A stretch of 64,000 nt of DNA from Larimichthys crocea (taxonomy: Eukaryota > Chordata > Actinopteri > Sciaenidae). Positions 1 through 13,500 of this stretch are shown one piece after another (position 1 is the stretch's first letter; the number at the start of each line of letters is the position of its first letter). The stretch is taken from the NCBI RefSeq assembly GCF_000972845.2, contig NC_040016.1, positions 13,722,701 through 13,786,700 on the forward strand. The letters run 5' to 3'. The notes beneath the pieces are model-generated. The model was not told the origin of the DNA. It did no database searches and saw only the letters and a program-made list of their open reading frames with translations. The translations under genes and the position numbers were made by a program.

Positions 1-171
1 ATAGTCCTGACCAGTGGAGAGGAGGGGGTTTCAGCACCGGTCCAAGCAGGCGGTAGCTTCTCCGTCCTGTAGACCTAGCTTCCAGACAACAGTCGAGGAG
101 CGACGAGTGATCGTGGTAGTGAGAGCGATCAAGAGCAGAAGCAGGGGCAGCTAAGCAGAGGTCCAGCGACC
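1..171 (-). other. Putative GC-rich exon of a gene leaving the left edge (perhaps slc6a1 leader)
   Basis: On the minus strand, a strong acceptor (ATTTATTTCTGTTTTCAG) ends at 172 and is followed by 171 bases clearly richer in G+C and CpG than their surroundings. One minus frame is open to the edge, but there is no ATG and I do not recognise the peptide. If joined to the putative exon at 1475, the continuing frame meets a stop within seven codons, so an untranslated exon is the likelier reading. SLC6A1 lies downstream of SLC6A11 in the same orientation in mammals, which is the only reason to suggest it. Confidence 0.4.
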
Positions 172-1474
172 CTGAAAACAGAAATAAATATGAATAGAAT
201 AAATAAGATGATACAATTTTACCTGTTCCTCATGCAAAATGTTCGAAATATTTCTGAATGTCAGTAATAATAATAATGGATTCATTTGCGTAAAACTGTG
301 ACTGGCATTTAACTTCAGTTAAATGAAAGTGTATCTATTTGGAGGAATAAAAAACATTTTAAGATGAAATACATGACCAAATCTTTTTTGTTGGGTGGGC
401 ATCGTGCTTGTTTAATATTAACTGGTAAAATATTATTTTACACGATTATTATACATGCATCAGTTTAAAATGCATGACATTTCTTCGGGGATAGAGAGAG
501 GAGAATGTGCCCCACGATCCGTGAACCCCACGGGATCAAATAAAGACTTCTCATGCAATAAGAATCACTTTTAATTGCCTGGAGTGAATGCATGTTAGCA
601 GAAATTTAAAGCCTGCTTTTGTCCTTGATTCATTACGCTCTAAATTCAATGGCCCACTTCCTAGTGCTCCGGTACAAGAGAAGAGCAATTAAACACATTT
701 AGGAGTCAGACACGACGAAAATGCCTATTAAATCACCTGGAGAGGCTAATAACTCACTGGAGTGTTTTTACAGACATTTTCATTAAATATCTGCGACACA
801 GATATGAAATATTTAATATTTATGACATTTTCTAATTAAAGAGTTATTAATAACATAAATTCAATTAGCCACACTGATTTAAACAACAGAATTTTTGCGA
901 AGATCTGCGTTTTAAAATGTTCATTTTTTGTTGATTTTGACTTTTTAAAATCCAAAATGAACATCTGCTCGTTGAACATATGAAACACGCAGCGCGCTCT
1001 CTGCGCTCCCCATCACCTTTCTTGCGTAATTGCGATATGCAATATGAGGCAACGTGGTCACAATTATTTTCATATATTATGTGATACGAATTTCATATCA
1101 AACCTGTTAATTATAGTCAGCTTCAGCTAACATTTGACTTCAAAGAGACATATCGAGATCAAGACAAATTGGGATATAGTGAACAAAGAATTCTGGGTAC
1201 ATTTCCCCACACACACACACATTTCACATAATTTATATTTGACATATTTAAAACATAAACGTGGATCAAACATGCTAATGGTCCTCCTGAGATCCCTTGC
1301 GTCACCATCAAGGGAAATGCACTCTCACATTCGTGCACTTTGCCAAATTCAGCGCATCTGCAAGTGCCAAATTCCTTAGTGTTCCTCGATTGCAAAAAAA
1401 AAAAAAAAAATGTCAACAAACACAAATCAATCTCTAATTTACGTAAAATGCAGACCATATAGCAGAATACTTAC
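172..1474. other. Putative first intron of left-edge gene, with AT-rich candidate conserved element
   Basis: No gene is seen. It holds a run of 17 A at 1394-1410. The stretch at about 600-900 is AT-rich but non-repetitive, with many TAAT/ATTA cores (AATTAAA, TAATTAAAG, CAATTAG), the texture of a vertebrate homeodomain-bound noncoding element. Confidence 0.3.
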
Positions 1475-1845
1475 AATAATATTTTCTAGATTCTTCCCCC
1501 GATGGGAAAATCCGGATTTCTTTTTTTTTAAGTTACTTCCTTGCACTTTTACAAGGTGAAAACTTTGCATCCGTCGACAGCAAGCAAATACACAATCTTG
1601 GAGGGGAAGGATGGCAGATAAATGCGTCTTTGAGAGCGAGGTGCTGTCCTGAAAGGAGTGGTGCTGAAAGAGAGGAGGGGAGAGAAGACGGGGAAAGGAG
1701 CTGCCGCCGTCTGAGTTGAAGCGAACAGGGACGTAACATGGAGCGCAGAGGAGCCTCACTCTCATCTACATAGCGTCAATGTCACCTCAAAGTCGACCCT
1801 CCCCAACTCCAACATTTCCACCACTGAGATGGCAGCGGGTTTGAG
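1475..1845 (-). other. Putative untranslated first exon of the left-edge gene
   Basis: A good donor (ATTATT/GTAAGTATT) closes the exon at 1475. The interval 1550-1830 has several CpG and a higher G+C content than its flanks. The 5' end is set about 30 bp below the TATA box at 1871-1877. Short upstream frames occur, one starting at 1765. No coding part is recognisable. Confidence 0.35.
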
Positions 1846-1870
1846 AGAGGAGCATCCTCTTGTCTCAAGG

Positions 1871-1877
1871 TTTTATA
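1871..1877 (-). promoter_or_regulatory. TATA box of the putative left-edge gene
   Basis: The minus strand reads GGATATAAAACC, a good TATA match placed just upstream of the CpG-bearing segment. The expected start would be near 1845. This and the donor at 1475 together suggest a promoter firing toward the left edge. Confidence 0.4.
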
Positions 1878-1899
1878 TCCTTACTCCTGCAGCTTTTTT

Positions 1900-3470
1900 T
1901 TTTTTATACATCAGCAAGTTCTCTCTCTCCCCACCTCTCCCTTTCTGAGTCACTCAAGGGCCAGTTGATGCATAATATAGACTTCTATGGGTTACTTAAC
2001 ATTTTGATAGCATCCTCTATTTGTCTTTGCTATAAGTTTCTAAAGATAACTAGATCCCACCAAGTTGCTTTTCAGTAACCTATTTTTATTTTTTTAACTT
2101 CAATCCATCCAAATTGTGGGGGATTTATCTGAAACAGTTTGTGTAAAGAAAGGCCACGCTATGAGTAAAAATAAGTAGTGTAATGTTGCATCAAATGCAG
2201 CCACTTCAAAGTAGCAATTACAAAGGAGGATGCCAATGGCTGCTCTAGCTTCTGGCAAAACATGATAAGAGGGTCCCAGCCAATAAACTGGAGTCAGGGT
2301 GTGTGAGATAAATTGAAAACTGTGCTTATAATCTTCTTAGCCCGCTGTCTTCCAAAATGAAATACCCTTGTGGAACATCCCAAATGAGTAGTCTTAATGC
2401 AGACTTTTTAACTCCCACATCAAGATAAATTATTAGGGTCTCACTGGGAGATTAGACTCTTATAGGGTTTAACAGTTAAAGTTTACAGTGTGTGAAAATG
2501 TGTAAGGATTAAACCAATGTTGGTATTAAAGAAAACATCTGCCTTTGGTAACGACAAATGTGGGACTGATGAAAACTCTGATGGCGGTTTAAATTGTCAA
2601 AGTTAAAGCTGACAGGTGACACCTTATCATGATTTGTGACGCCTTCATAGCAGAGTGGCTTCATTTTAATGTCAAGTAGCATCATATGGAATGTCATGGC
2701 TAATGTCGCTATTATAAATGCAGGAAATATTGGAGCGTGTCAAACACATCTAACAAACTCCTGCTTTCTACTATCTTCTATTTATTTGCTGCTTTTTTTT
2801 CTTTTCATAACGTCCCTATTTCCCTCACGGCCCGCTTCCTTTGGTACCCCCCTTTGCTCATCTGCCCAAATCTTTCCCTTCCATCTTTGGCTCTTTTTGT
2901 CTGTGTGCACCATACTGTAGCCTGTGCAGTGCTGATACAGTGCTAGTGAAAAGCCACACTACTGAGAGAGAAGTAAAGAATACCCAGATGGTGAACCAAT
3001 GAGGGGTGAGCTAACCTTCTAATGATACAAAACAAAATTTAACATTTCTAATCCCAGCCGGCTGATTGGCCTGCAGGCTGTGGCACCTCAGATGTGCAAA
3101 AAGCCTCCCGTTGGCCTGCAGCTCTCACACGGGGGGAATTCAAAATGCCACAGTGATGAGAGCTGGTGGTGCTATGCTTGTGGCCCTGGCCCCACCTGAT
3201 GGTGCGCCTGTGTGCAGTGGAGCTTGTAATTACAGAAGGAGGTGGTAGTAATAGAGTAGAGCACAGGCAAACACACAGGCAGACAGCTGGCCCCCTGTCA
3301 GTTTTGCTGCTCAGACATGGGGGACAAAAGTGATGCTCTGAAACTGCAGATTACTGCTCATGTGAGAAACACAAAATGGTGATAAGGATGATGGTGGTGA
3401 TAATGATGACAGATGCATTTTATAATGGAGGCATATTTACAGAGACGTTTAGAAATATGTTGTCTCCGGT
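1900..3470. other. Intergenic DNA, nothing recognised
   Basis: Short frames on both strands lack splice support and known domains. A pyrimidine-rich stretch runs through about 2760-2920. I see no gene, RNA or mobile element. Confidence 0.5.
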
Positions 3471-3477
3471 GAAGTAT

Positions 3478-3725
3478 GGAGTATAGATGTATGTATCAAA
3501 TTTCAAGGTAATCCAGCTCATAGTTGTTGACTCGAAATCTAAATATTAACCTCAGGGTGGAGCTAGAGGAAAAGTGAGGAGGTCACTAAAGTCATTAGGA
3601 CTCATCCACTGGGGACATTGAATGTTTGTACAAAATTTGATGGCAGTCTGTCCAAAAGTTGTCGAGATATTTCAGTCTGGACCATACTAGTCAACCGACT
3701 GACAGACTGACAGAACAACATTGTC
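3478..3725 (+). repeat. Dispersed teleost repeat, copy 1
   Basis: Contains the phrases TCAAATTTCAAGGTAATCCA, GGTCACTAAAGTCATTAGGA and GTCGAGATATTTCAGTCTGG, which recur in diverged form near 18.4, 22.2 and 45.7 kb in this window. I know this text as an abundant interspersed repeat of percomorph fish but cannot give its class with certainty. There is no coding capacity. Confidence 0.75.
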
Positions 3726-3759
3726 ATTCCTATGTATATACCAAACACAGGTACCAAAT

Positions 3760-6217
3760 AAATCTATATTAAATAAATCATTGTATATCCTAATAAAGAC
3801 TGAGTTCCACAGAAAACGCTGTTCTTGGCAGCAGCTTTAACACTGACCTTTTACGAACCTATAGGACACTCCAAACAGTATTAAAGCTTGGCAAAATGCT
3901 TCTGTCTCTTCATCAACATGATTATATAACATTGCAGTCTTATGGTATCATCACACTGGGAGACCATGTTAGATCTGAATGTGTGTGAAGTGCATGAATT
4001 GTCTAAAGTCACTTTCCAAGTCATTTTCAATGCTTGCCAATCAATGCAAAGTGTACATTAGCATCTCAAATACAGAGTTTGAACTAACATTTTTTTTTAA
4101 CATTGTTGTATGTTGGCTTAACACTTCAGAGCTTTATGGAAATCAATGTGTGTGTTTGGGCATATGAAAGACAGATAAAGACTGAGGGGTAAACAGAAAG
4201 ACACACTAACAAACAAACAGACAGACTGACTGACGGGGCCCTGTACTGTAGCTTTTCCATGTCTCTTAATCCTAAAAGCCTCTGTTCTTTTCAGGTGCTG
4301 GGGAGAGGGAGGGATTGTTGTCAGGACCAGTTATGTGTAACACTGCGGGCCCACAGAATGTGTCTGGCTCTTCATTGGTAAGTCAGTCAGGTAGGACGCT
4401 GCTAGGCCTCTCCAGAAGAGCCTTGGTGCGACGTTTCCGCTCGCAGTGAAAAGACGGAGACAAAGTGATGTGTCTGTTGCCGGGTGATTCACAAAAAGAA
4501 CCCAGGGTGCATTTCTAAAAAAAGGGGAGGGTGAAAACACAGCGGCAAAGTAAAACAAATACTGGCCTCCTTCCCTGCCTCCCTCACTCTTCTCACAGCC
4601 GGGAAGGAATGTAGAAGTCAATGAGGGCCAAAACGTTCACGCCAAGCCAGCTTATACTGAAACGTTCAGTATATTGCTGGATTGGAAATTTGATTTATTC
4701 CCTAAATTTCAATCATGTTGGAGAAATGTTAGAATGAAAGATAAGACTAAATCAAAATGCTTTTATAAGCTGAGGGTTATCATGTTAGTTTATCCCTGAA
4801 TCAATTACAGTTAAAAAGCTGTCATGGTCAGACACAAGATGAGGGATTTATTGTCAGTAAATATGCTGTGACATTCTTTTGACCCCTGTCATGATTTATT
4901 ATAACATCAGTGACACAGGTTGCAAAAGGTTACCAAAGTGCAGCAGATAAATATGCAACATGTCATTTGGAGTGTACAAGGTAAAGGTCAATTAAGAAAG
5001 AAATTCCCATTTTCCGCGACTGATGACAGCGCTGCCATATGTCAATACACCATGCAAATGTGGGAGTAATTATGTGGCAGTGAATGCTCTCTATAAAGCT
5101 GCAGTGCCAAACCTGACACAGGTTAAGAAAGTATGCTGCCTCTTTCACATTACAGCAAATACTTACAGTAAAACTAACCTTAGCATTTAATATTTAAAAA
5201 AACTATTTAAACAGGCTCAGTATGTGACCACATCTGTGTCACTAATAAGCTTTTATTTACACACTAATGAAAGAGTTTATAAATGCATAAATGAGTTAAA
5301 TTTGTAATTAGATTAGATTTACATATTTGCTTACTCATAACCACCTGTCTCTGTTTGGAGACACTGAGACAAAGAATGGATCAAACTTGGATTTTTAATG
5401 TTTTTTTCATTATGTTTATAACCTTAAGAGCACTGTAGTCTAAATAGGCGGTAGCTGACAAATGCAAGCATTTCTGTGTTTGTATAAATAGTTTTTAATC
5501 TGTTTTACATTTTTGGACTATATCCACAATTTCACACTACAATCACTTGCCAGTGATCAAAAGTAGTGAGGTCTATGTTTGTTTCCATGTGGAAAGAGTA
5601 TTTCAAGCAACAGTCTCTGCTTATTTTTCACAGTGTTTGGAGCCTAAATTGATCTTTGACCTGAATGAGTCCAACGGGAGACTGGTATTGACAGCAAGTG
5701 GAATTATCTATCCATATATTATTAATATGTTACTTACTTTCATGCTTTCATGCAGTGCACATTGAGAGGGCATTTAAAGAAGTGATCTCAGAGCCTGGTA
5801 GAAAATAATGCACAAGTAATCTAATTAGATGTTAAATGTTAGGTTAAATAAGTTGCTAAACATTCAAAACTGGTATAATAGTCCTCTTTTGTCAAGTGTA
5901 AAACTGGTGACACTTATTCCAAGACACTACCTAGGTTTTTATATCCCAACATAACTTTTTGGCATTAAAGTGACATTTTCTCCCCAAACTGAATTGTACA
6001 AAATGTAGCCTGTGACATTTAATAACCTGTACAACACCAAAAGGTTTTTCCCTGAAACTGCTGCATCAACATTTCTCTTTCTCTTGTATTTACTGTACGT
6101 CTGACAGCCAGCTGTATTTCGTATTTTATGCAATCGTGACAACAAGTATTGTAGGTACAACACAACATGGCAGTTCAGAGGCATGTTCTTTATGTTCTGT
6201 TAACATGTGCAGCTTTT

Positions 6218-6220
<3 letters not shown>
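3760..6220. other. Intergenic DNA with a GC-richer stretch at about 4300-4620
   Basis: No gene is seen. The interval 4300-4620 is richer in G+C and CpG than its surroundings and holds a 96-codon minus frame without recognisable domain or splice context. The rest is AT-rich, unremarkable sequence. Confidence 0.4.

Positions 6221-6294
<74 letters not shown>
6221..6294 (+). repeat. (CA)n microsatellite, 74 bp
   Basis: An almost pure CA dinucleotide run of 37 units. It produces long Thr-His frames that are not genes. Confidence 0.98.
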
Positions 6295-6298
<4 letters not shown>

Positions 6299-6299
6299 A

Positions 6300-9200
6300 C
6301 ACAGTGCAGGAGACTGTTACATCACTGGGCTGTTGTGCTCTTTGCCCTACATTACCACGACTGGAGAATGATCATTTAAGTCATTATAGTCAAGTATCTC
6401 TAATTAACATATTTGTGCTGCTTCTGCAGGGCTACAAGTCATTAGATCATAATTAATCATTATTATTCAAACACACCTTCTTACTACAAAATAATAGAAA
6501 TTAAAAAAACAAAACAAAAAATAAATGCTCCAGGATTTAGCAAGTTTTATTCTTAATAAGGATACAATTCAATGTCAAGGATTGATCGGCTTCAGTTTGA
6601 GCTGAAGCACCAGAGGAATTATTTAACTTCTATTAAAAATCAAAACAAAATGCTGTTCCTTTTGTCCAGGGGGCTTCTGGTTTGTGTTATGGGAATATCA
6701 ATACAATTTGGCCTCTGGTTATACTATAATTTATAGCGGAGGACATTTTTCTTTCTTGTACACCTGTATTAATGTTCCACATACATCTTCTGTTTTGTAC
6801 AATAGCTGAGCTGAGCAGAGTTGGGGGGGGGGGGGGCTTTAGATGTGCTGGATGACTGAGTTTGATTGGGTTGTAGCTGCTGAAGCTGCGACAGAAATAT
6901 GAATCACATGATGGACAGGCTCGCTGGTACTCAGAAGGGACTGTGGTTGGAGGTCTAACCGGGATGTTCTATTAAACTGGGTTACCTTGAATCGCATGTA
7001 TTTGTAAAAAAGAGTCTCTGCTTGTGAAATAAAAGTAAACTACCATTCCACTAGCTTTCCATTTAAGCTAAAAGGAGAGTACCTATTCTCATGTATCACA
7101 TATTTAAACAATGACTGTAATCTTATGGTGCCTTTGCTCTATCAACCTACATTCCCATGAAATAGGAAGCTGTGTCCTTTCTATTGGTTTCAACTCGGTT
7201 CCCAAAACCATTTTTATGGGTTGTTACCCCTAGTCAGAGTAATTGAGGCCGACAGATTGTGATCCATGAGTCAGGACCGATATTTAGACTTAATGGCTTT
7301 CAGGGAATCTGCATCCACCGCCACCTGCACCCTCAACACATGAGGAGAGCGGATGGGGAGAGAAAGAATGGAGGTTGTTATTGCTCTTATTCTTTACCAT
7401 TTTTTGATCCTGGGCTAGTTTGGAGTATTACAGTAAGTTTAGTGTGAGATACGCATCAGGGATATTCACTGAATTACATAATTAAATCGTATCAAAGATA
7501 AAAAGGTTTTTGAGCTCACAGCACAGCAAAACATAAGAACCTTAAACCTTTTGAAAAGCAAACAGAGGCACAGGAAACTAAATCAGTGCAACTCACATGA
7601 CCGTTTTCAATGCAAATCCCTGCTGTGATAAATGAAATATCCACTCATGCGTTGCTAGGCAACAGAGCCATGGGCTGGTTGGTCGGCTGGTCTTTGTAGA
7701 CCAATTTTTAGGGTCTTAGACAAGGGTCACTTAAGAAGAAAGGTTAACCTAAAACTGTGAAGCTTTGGATAGTTGGACTATCCCTTTAATCATTACCCAA
7801 CATTGACTGCCACTTGGGTAGCATACAGAAAGGCTGAGGCTCTCTGAGGTGAATCAATTACGGCTGCAGACAGGAGCATGAAGACTAAGTGAAAAGGCTG
7901 ATATCAAAGTTAAAGATAGGCTGCTAGACTGAAGGAGACAGTTAAAGCCACTGTTTAGATTGAGGGCCAAAGTCTGAATTCTGGGGCAGAGGAATCCGGC
8001 AGAAGGACTGATGAGTTTTGTCTTATGAAAAAGGCTGAGGCTATTGTAGGTCTCTTGAGTGCTTCTCCAGCTCCTGTGGGCTCCCACTGCTGCTACAGCA
8101 GCTGCCGAAACAATTAACAATAAGTTGTATACAATCCTTAATATGGATCTTTAAATGAGGTTCCTGGGGGTTCATTTAAATTTTGGTTTGCTCCACCAAA
8201 TGCTTCATGTTGTTTTGCAGCTTGATGGTTTTAGGCTTTCATGGTCCCTTGATTACTAAAACCAGGTGCACTGCATACAATAAAACAAGCAATCAAGCAA
8301 ATGTTACCTATATGTTATATGTTGCTGTAGATGTGTGTGTATATATATATATGTTTACCTGTGAGCAGAGAACAAATTTCTGCTGAAAATGAAGCATAGA
8401 ATAATTTCTGTTGCAGAATGTACAGTAAAACTGAGCTTTAATTTCTATTTTATAATTATATTTCCATTCCATTTCCTTATCCAAGTCTTTCCTGACTGCC
8501 ATTTATACTTGACATTTCAAGGACAAGCTTATAAAACCTCCCCCGGAGGAAGAAGGGGCAGCACTTGAAGGAGACATTAGAGTGCCTTTTTCATGCATCA
8601 GAACTTGTTTTATTTTATATTTTATTTGACTCATCTTCTAATCTAATCCTGAATAGCTCATATCTTTTACTGTACTTGAGCTGTACAATTCAAAGTAATA
8701 TACGTTGGCAACCCAGGCTGGTACAGATAATTCTGGAGTTTGGCATTTAACTCCCATTGGTGCCTGCATTTACACGTGGTGCTAGAAGGCACTTAGATCA
8801 AAACATCCACCTAACTGCATGTGGACCTTTTTGGTATTTAACAATTCTGGTACAAAATATGAACTTTTGCATGTGTAAAATATTCCAAATAAAGAAGCAT
8901 TGAAGTAGTATAAATCATTTATTAAGGCGTAAGTGTTAAAGATAACACTGGATCTCTGATTTCCCTCTCAGTCAATGTTTTTCACCAGTCACTTGTGCTC
9001 TTATTAAAATGGACGTTTACAAAAATGTGAATTCAAATGACAAATATAACTTTCTAGATTGTAAAACATTTTTTTTTATCAAATGCATTCTTGTGCAGTG
9101 CCCCACACCTCTTATCTTTATTCTTGTTAGCCTAGCTAGACCAGAAGTGGTCCATTTGTATGTAGGTTAGTTCAGCATAATTGGCCATGTAATGATCCAA

Positions 9201-10500
9201 TCACACACCTCCTACACCCCACTAACTCCCCCAGGGAGGACTCAGAGCTTTCTTTCTTGCAGGATTGCTCCATTGCACAATTTAAAAGGCGACATGTATG
9301 CTAAGGTCACATTGAGTTTAAACATTTTTCTGTGATGTGTTATTATGCAAATTTTTCTGCCTGCTGAATCCAATCAGGTGTGTATGATTCCCACCTCCCC
9401 TAGTGGATCACATCACAACCTGATCCACCTGGTGTTCAAGTGTCTTTTTGCTTGTGCTTACTTTCACCTTGCTTTCACCTTGCTACACTTGGTTGAGAAT
9501 AAGCTTAGATTCATGGAGGCTGACTTACCACAGTGTCCTGAATTATGGATTATTTAACAGACAGGCAAGAGTGTGTCCACCACCTGACCCGTGTGTCCGG
9601 TACCATGACGGTGTACTTGCAGACTGCAATATAAACATTTTTGTGTATCCTGCACTGCACAAACACTACACCTCCTGTTATTAAACAAATAAGCAGCACA
9701 ACATCAGCAGGGAGTCATTGACATCTGACGATAGAGAGCCAAAGTGGAACCAGTATGTTCTGGTCCTGATCCAAAAGAAAGAAAATCTCCTAACATAATG
9801 CAGTTCACTAAAAACAGTCTTGGAAAAGACTGAAAGCTGTGGATTTTAATAAAGGTTTAATTTAGTTAAAATCATAACTATATTTTTTAGTAGGACAAAA
9901 GTAATTTTTAAAAAGAGATTGTATTCTTCACCATGACTTCAGCTCTCTCTAGGAAGTATGTTCACATTGGTTCATTGCAAGATACCATGTACATCCAGTG
10001 TGTACATTTAGTGACAATACAGTAGGTAGTGTGCCTTTTATGTGTAATAGTATTAAAATTAAATATAGTATTAAAGTTTTATTTTATTACTATTTTTATT
10101 TACTTTTACTTTTTCTCCAGTTGTGTTTCCTACTACATTAAACTAATGTTAAATTTAACATAACATATTATACAGAAAACTATTTTGTATGATACATAAC
10201 ATGATTCAGCAGCTTTGTGGATCAGACTTCTTATCCCTACATTTTGATGATATGTCTCGGATTAAGCTAAACCTAAATCACTGTGCTTCGCTCTGAGGAT
10301 GTGGGAGCTTTTACATAGTTTTGGGTTAGTGAAGTGTAAAGAATAAAGGTGGAAAATAAATCTTACAGAACCCAATCAAATCTACTGATTTTTCATGTTG
10401 CTTACAAGAAATGCAGTCCTAATGATACGGCTGTGAATATACTTTCTGATTGTGTGTGTGTGCAGAGTTACATAATGTATATGTTTGTGTGGAATTTTAC
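6300..10500. other. Intergenic DNA, nothing recognised apart from simple repeats
   Basis: A 14-G run lies at 6823-6836 and an alternating GT/AT tract at 8331-8353. No frame shows a known domain or paired splice sites. Confidence 0.5.
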
Positions 10501-10504
10501 AGTA

Positions 10505-10526
10505 TGTGTGTGTGTGTGTGTGTGTG
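10505..10526 (+). repeat. (TG)n microsatellite, short
   Basis: An uninterrupted TG run of 11 units, in a TG-rich neighbourhood starting near 10451. Confidence 0.95.
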
Positions 10527-10529
10527 ATG

Positions 10530-13500
10530 ACAGAAAATGAAGGAGAGCAGGTGTCAGCAATCTCTCCATGCTCCCCTACTTATCCCCTATTCACCCAGGC
10601 CGTTTCTATGGTAACCAATGAATGGATTGCGACATGGATGATTGGTGCCAATCCTCCAATCATTGGCCTCATAATGGACACCCACTTGGGGAAATAATAG
10701 TAAATTAAGGCTGAGTAAAGACTTGTATGTATGAAATACATCAGTGACAGATTTGGAACTTCTTGGTCTCCAGTTTTAAACACTTTTTAAAAATGCTGAA
10801 TGATCTGAACTAGAAATGGTTACTTTGATAGTCATCAATGTAGTTTAGTTCTTAGAAAAAATGCACAAGTATGTGTAAGTGTTTAATATTAAGAACAGGT
10901 AGAAGGACAAAATAGATTGCCACTCGTATTTCCTCAAGATTTTCTAAGTACATTGCACAATCATTGTGCTGCATTTCTTAAGTTACGCAAAACAATTCAA
11001 ATACATGTTTAACATTCTTAAATGGAGTACGTCATCTTCTTTTTAACTGGTAATAGTCTTATATGACATAATTCCAGTCTTTAAAATCTGATAACATGCA
11101 TTCACAAACATCAATCAAACAAACAAAAGCTAACAATAGTTACCTCTAACAGCACAGACATCAAGCTTGTGCTTGTGAATGGCTTTCAGCACCACAGTGA
11201 AGTGGACAGCTCCTCCTCAGGATAACCAAAGATTATTATTCACCCAGCTGAGTTGCTATTATCCTGTAGTATAAATATTATGTTAATTGTAGTTGAATTA
11301 TTCCCATGCAGTCTTGTCTAGTGTCCACTTCACTGATGTGGGCTTTGTCCATCATCAATCAGAAATCATCAGGGTCCTGTGTTGCAGGCCCAGAATTATG
11401 TTTGCACTACTAGGAGCTGTGGGGAAATTATTAACGAGCCAATATGAAAGTATTGATGCATTTATCAGCAATGACGTTTTAAGATTCATCCACAGAGAGG
11501 GTTAATAAAACAGACCATAGTAGAGTTTGTGTGAAAAGTTGAATTCTTGTGACTGCCTTCACTTAATATCTTAGCTGTCAATAGTTTTTCTGAAAAAAAA
11601 AAGAACAAAACTATTGTTCAATGCTTGAGACTATGACTACTTCTAATCTGAAGAGAGGTGCTACAATTAGTTTCCTAAATAGATGAACAGAAGAAAAATG
11701 TACCAAGAAGAGTGTATGGAGACTGAGCGCACCCACTTATTTCCTTTTCCACTGCTTTTCAGCATAAATAAGATTCTTGTTTGGTGTACTTGTGCAGTGT
11801 CCTTCACTGCTAGACTTTCTTCTGCGCTGATGAACAAGTTATTGTGCAACACTCCAGTGATGATGAGTGTTTTGCTGATCAATAAAAGTGGTTGTTGGCA
11901 GTGTAGAGTTTCAGTGTATGACTTGCTGACAGACAGTTGGCTGTAAATCAGGTCTGTTAGTGCTGTCTCATAGCTGTAGACAGGAGTCTTCACTACCACC
12001 ACTCTGCTTATAATCAGTATATTGGCACTTGCCTCTATAAATTAGAGGCATCTAATGTTACAGGTTTTGGCACTAGACATTAGAGATGCAGTATGTCAAG
12101 TGTCTGTCACAAAGGATCTGGTCACCCACTACCTGTAAGAACTTATTTATGAAGCCCAGGGTAGCAGGTGTTCCCATTCCCATTTGGCTTTTTAAGGGCT
12201 CTGTTTATATCATTTTGACTTTGTGATGTACAATTACTTGGATATACAGCAATAAAAACCATGATAGAGTAACTTACAACTGAATCCACTCTTCCTAGTA
12301 AGTAAATTACACTTAAGAATGTGTTTTGCATACATAAACTTTCACAGACTAGTTAAAAAGGTTAGTTGGTTATGGTTGGTGGTGTAGTGCAGGGTATAAA
12401 CAGGTATACACATTATACCTCCTTATTTTTTTAGTCAGTATTTGGGTATATCCACTTCTAAATCCCCTCTGATCCCCTCTGGATGGAGTAAACAATAAAG
12501 CATACTTATCTGTTTTCTCACCAATCTGTGAGCCAGTATTTAGTACAAAATCCACACCTTTTCTGTGGCTAATGTTAATTAAGTTGCTCTTCAGAGATTC
12601 CTTTCTCTTTTAGAAGAGCGCTACAGTATACGTTTAAGGACACAGCGCACAGATTACCACATTTGTATTTAGGACAGTGGATTGTAGTGGTCTACACAGC
12701 TTTGCAGGAGAAAATCACTGTCCTTAGTGTGACAGCTTGTCTCTGTCAGCATATGTGACAATTAGCGTGTAGATTCTAGACAGATGCATGACTGATGACC
12801 ATGTTAGGATCTCTATTAAGAGAGAAACATATAATCTCCACTGTCTATCAACAGATCAATCCACCCCAAACTCCTAGCAAGTAGTCAAGAAAGAAGAACA
12901 TTAACTTTTATGATGATACAACAGGATGCTTTTGATATTGTGACTCTTCTGTCATAAAGCAGCGGGTTTGCACTTTGTCATAACAGATATACAATGCAAT
13001 CTGCCCACTTATATTAAATATTTCTATAATATAATCTAAAAAAGAGAAATATAATATATTATGCAGTTAAAGCATTTGCAAAAACATGTCCATTAAAACA
13101 GCATCCTCAATGGCAATCGATTCTACCAATTAGAGAGCTATATGAGGGTGTTAAACACTGTATTGATCTTTTCCAACGTGCTAAGTGTTCATTGTGTGAA
13201 TGCAGAGGTCAAGAGATGTGTAGAGTTATGGATTAAGCCAGCCTTTTGTCAATCTCTAGTAACATAAGGAGCCACAAAGAGACAAATAGGGGAATTGTAT
13301 TATAAAGAGTATGGTCTAGACCTGCTCTATATGGAGAATATATATAAAAAAAATTTTTTACTGAAATGAATAGATTACTGGTCCTAAAACCATTTTACTG
13401 TTTTCCTATACAAAGAAACTAATTTCACTTGAAATGCTTATACAAATCGGTTAGGAGTATAAAAACAAACATATAAAACAAATGATCTGTGCAACATTTT

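Noticed and set aside
1439..1765. 108-codon minus frame as a coding first exon
   Set aside because: It ends in phase at the donor, but the next putative exon continues with a stop within seven codons and the peptide is not recognised, so an untranslated leader is likelier.
6136..6456. Frames with long Thr-His runs
   Set aside because: Direct translation of the CA microsatellite.
11667..12002. 111-codon minus frame and overlapping plus frame
   Set aside because: Mutually overlapping chance frames without domains or splice sites.
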